A stretch of 64,000 bases of DNA, taken from positions 22,708,990-22,772,989 of the forward strand of contig CP141139.1 of the NCBI GenBank assembly GCA_035236585.1, in the 5' to 3' direction. The DNA is from Warburgia ugandensis. Taxonomy: Eukaryota; Streptophyta; Magnoliopsida; Canellales; Canellaceae. Positions 61,467 to 64,000 of the stretch are shown here, piece by piece; the stretch's first letter is position 1; each line of letters starts with the position of its first letter. Both the position numbers and the translations under genes were made by a program. The notes under the pieces are model-generated. The model had not been told where the DNA came from. It saw nothing but the letters and a program-made list of their open reading frames with translations, and made no database searches.

Positions 61467-63955
61467 TGTAATGACTCCAATTTTGTAATGTTAAAATTCC
61501 AAGTTAAGCAATGAAAAGTTCAATTTTTGAAGATAAGGGCATTTTAGTCATTTCACTATTCCCTTGACTGAACCCAAAAATTTGGTCCTAAAAATGGTAC
61601 CATTAAGTGCGTCTCAGAAAAAGGAATCCAACAAGACCAACATCACCTAAAACGGAGTTAAAATGAGCAAGTTATGACCCTTTGAAGTTCAGGGGCAAAA
61701 ATATAATTTTTATTAAAAACGGATTTAGCTTGCAAAACACAGGGGCCCATTTTGATACGGGCACCCTTCATCTTCAACCTCCTAGAGGGTTCTAGAACGG
61801 CGGTGATTGGAGGAGAAATCACCGCCATTCTGGAGGTTTCTCCACCGCCATTCAAGGGCAGTGAGAGCCCCCTCCAGAACCCTCTTGTAGCTCTATAAAT
61901 AGAGCTCTTGGGCGCTTCTAATGACATACCAAAAGCTTGAAGAAAACTCGTTTTGAAGAAGCAACCTAGAGGGGAAATGAGAAGAAAAACCCAGCAACGA
62001 GCCAAGTATGCCCAAGATCCCTCAAAACCCGTCTTTACAGTAGTCCTAGGCTCAGTTTCCCTAAGTTTTTGCATGAAAAATCATGCAAAATAGAGCCCTG
62101 GAGAGTCACTAAGGACCTAGGGATGTTCCCTAGGCCGCACTGGTTCGACAGGGTTGAACCAGGGTGTCCTGAGGACGCCCCGATCCCCCAACGAACAGGA
62201 CGTTCCAAACGAAACGTGACGCGTTGACCGTGTCTGAGCCCGTTGAGGTGCGTGCCGTAGACGCGCAGCGCACTAGCATTCCGCCTTTTCACTCTTAAGG
62301 TCCTTATGTACGTATGATACTAAAAAGCTTATAACTTGAGATCTAGAGCTCCGATTGAGGCGCCGCAAAAGGCGTTGTGTCCGTGTCGATGACGCGGACA
62401 CACTCAAGCTATAAAATTCTTGATCAAGGCCCAATCAAAGGTAGGAATGACCCTTAGAATAGGATGGTAGAGCGTGGCCGCTAGACCTTTGGAAAACTGA
62501 TAATACCAAGGCCCAATTAGGACCTTAGGACACCCATAGGAATAAGGATGGACCCTTAATGCCTAATTAATAAGACCAATCACTCTAAAACCCATAAAAA
62601 ATAGGCCAAACTAACCTTGATTCCTCAAACCATGTTCATGAGCGTACGAGGATAAAGGGGTTAGCGTGACCTAGCCAGGTAGGTGCTCTATCGCTACTAG
62701 ATTCTTTTAAAAGAACTATGATTGTTTTGCGAATACATGTTTTAAGTATATGACTTGTTTAGCATAACTTAATTTAGCATGCATGGGATAAATGATTTAT
62801 GCATAGACATGTTTTGTAAATAATTGCATATACATTATGCATAGATATGTTTTGCAAACTATTGCATACATTGCATGATTTGTGAGCATTAAGTTCTTGC
62901 AAAAATTGCATGTCCTTGAGGGTTAGCAAAAGACGTTGGAGTGCCGAGGGCCAGGTAGTTGTGAGGGACCCAAAGAGGACAGGTTTTGAAAAAAGGAGAG
63001 GTTTTCGCTTGTTTGATCTGATTATGATTTGGGCTGATAAGCTCGTGGGCGCTATGCTGAGAGGTTTGGGTTGGCCTCCAGCCTCTACCACTATTAGGTG
63101 GATGGGTACCACGCCCAAAAAGGGCAACGTTCCTATGTCGACTGCATGTGGTACAGGGGGCTACCACTGGTGTCACAACACTGGGTCGACGTGTCATAGG
63201 CCTTGTGGAGGCTATGACTGAGTGTCCTCAGGTACCCGGGGACCACACGACGAGGAGGTCGTGGGCATAGTTGGACCCTATGGTTTTGTGGACTTATTTG
63301 CATTTCATATGGCATGATATGAGGTTGGTTGACCATTCCATACTAGATATCCATGAGTTGGATTCAATGAAACATCTTATGCATATCATAATGTTATGAT
63401 ATATATGTATATGATACTTTCGATTTTGGATTATGTGATCCTTTAAGTCGTTAGTATTTCAGTTTGACAATGGATTTTTAATATCGATATTGAACTTGAG
63501 TATTCAGACATGCACATGTTTTGAAAGAGCATATGATTTTAAAACATCTCATGCATTATAAAACTAGTAGTGATAGGCTCCTACTGAGTATAGTATATAC
63601 TCACCCAAACCTCAACATTTTTCAGACACTAAGTAAACACTTAAGAGCAAGGAATGCTTGTGACAAAAGACAACCAGACTAAGTGCAAGTAAGTAAACCC
63701 CTACCTTATCTTTCAATGTTACTTGATTGTAGTTACTCTCTAATAGCTGAGGCTGTGACTAACACTTTCTTGGGAATAATGTTGATTTAAAACTTTGCCA
63801 TGGCTAGATAATTTGAGAATGTGTTTTGACACTCGGGGTTTTTATGAAAGATTGTTTTCCAAAACGAAAAAGATTTTTATGCATTTCATACTTATAAAAC
63901 AAGAGATCTCGCATTTTTATCAAAATTGCATCATATAAAAACCTAGGTTGTCACA
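61467..63955 (+). mobile_element. Solo LTR of the Tekay family (2,489 bp) with target duplication
   Basis: Starts TGTAATGACTCC and ends TAGGTTGTCACA. GTTTC flanks it at 61,462-61,466 and 63,956-63,960. It aligns along its length with the two LTRs at 2192-4757 and 9344-11954 but is more diverged and shorter, missing text around the 3,000-3,100 equivalent. No primer site or polypurine tract adjoins. TATA box at 61,894-61,901. GGCGGTGATT...AATCACCGCC forms a perfect 10-bp hairpin upstream of the TATA box (about 61,799-61,826). Confidence 0.93.
61894..61901 (+). promoter_or_regulatory. LTR promoter TATA box (solo LTR)
   Basis: TATAAATA at the position conserved with 2617 and 9770, inside the same AGCTCTATAAATAGAGCT near-palindrome. 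Confidence 0.7.
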
Positions 63956-64000
63956 GTTTCCTTGAATAAAAGTTGTGATTTTAAATACTTTCTCATGCTT
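63956..64000 (+). repeat. LTR copy C, right portion (runs off the window)
   Basis: After the target duplication the text ccttgaataaaagttgtgat continues copy C, paralleling cttgcataaaaattgttatt at 53,160 in copy A. Confidence 0.7.

Overview
The window is nuclear DNA of a flowering plant with a large, repeat-rich genome. The evidence is a Ty3/gypsy chromovirus of the Tekay/Del type with an initiator-Met tRNA primer site, an RTE-type LINE, Au-family SINEs, Athila-like gypsy remnants, CACTA remnants, a plant-only E-class PPR gene, and an LRR gene with plant splice sites. I cannot place it below angiosperm level. Almost everything except about 14.8-23.7 kb is transposon-derived.

Layout. 1-0.33 kb: 3' LTR of a copia element whose body lies outside the window. 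1.66-14.8 kb: a minus-strand RTE LINE (about 3.4 kb) split by a complete but dead Tekay element (2192-11954; LTRs about 2.6 kb; 5-bp target duplication CAATC). 15.13-16.69 kb: an intronless PPR editing-factor gene (+) with one frameshift in an A-run. 17.1-20.2 kb: three Au SINEs and a long inverted-repeat pair that may bound a non-autonomous TIR element. 21.4-23.4 kb: the last four exons (-) of an LRR gene with 72-nt repeat-per-exon structure; its 5' half is absent from the window.

23.7-33 kb: a second gypsy family with very long LTRs (about 4.9 kb), C-poor and ORF-less inside, with both outer ends truncated; its right end joins a CACTA transposase-associated-domain fragment. 33.3-41.8 kb: unassigned AT-rich DNA, a third decayed gypsy element, and a probable non-autonomous CACTA element with AACTTTAAAGT-type subterminal repeats. 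41.8-46.3 kb: a minus-strand Athila-like remnant (gag, protease, RT fragments, tRNA-Asp-like PBS).

46.3-64 kb: nested LTRs. A plus-strand TGATAAG-type LTR (46.3-54.0 kb) is split by a 4,937-bp solo LTR of family 2 (target duplication CAAGC). Further degraded LTRs of the TGATAAG type follow in both orientations, and the last is split by a 2,489-bp solo LTR of the Tekay family (target duplication GTTTC). The target duplications give a firm relative order of insertion. Only the PPR and LRR loci look like host genes. I see no new enzymatic system; the notable points are the nesting history, the long-LTR family with an ORF-less interior, a conserved LTR hairpin, and the split or truncated LRR gene.
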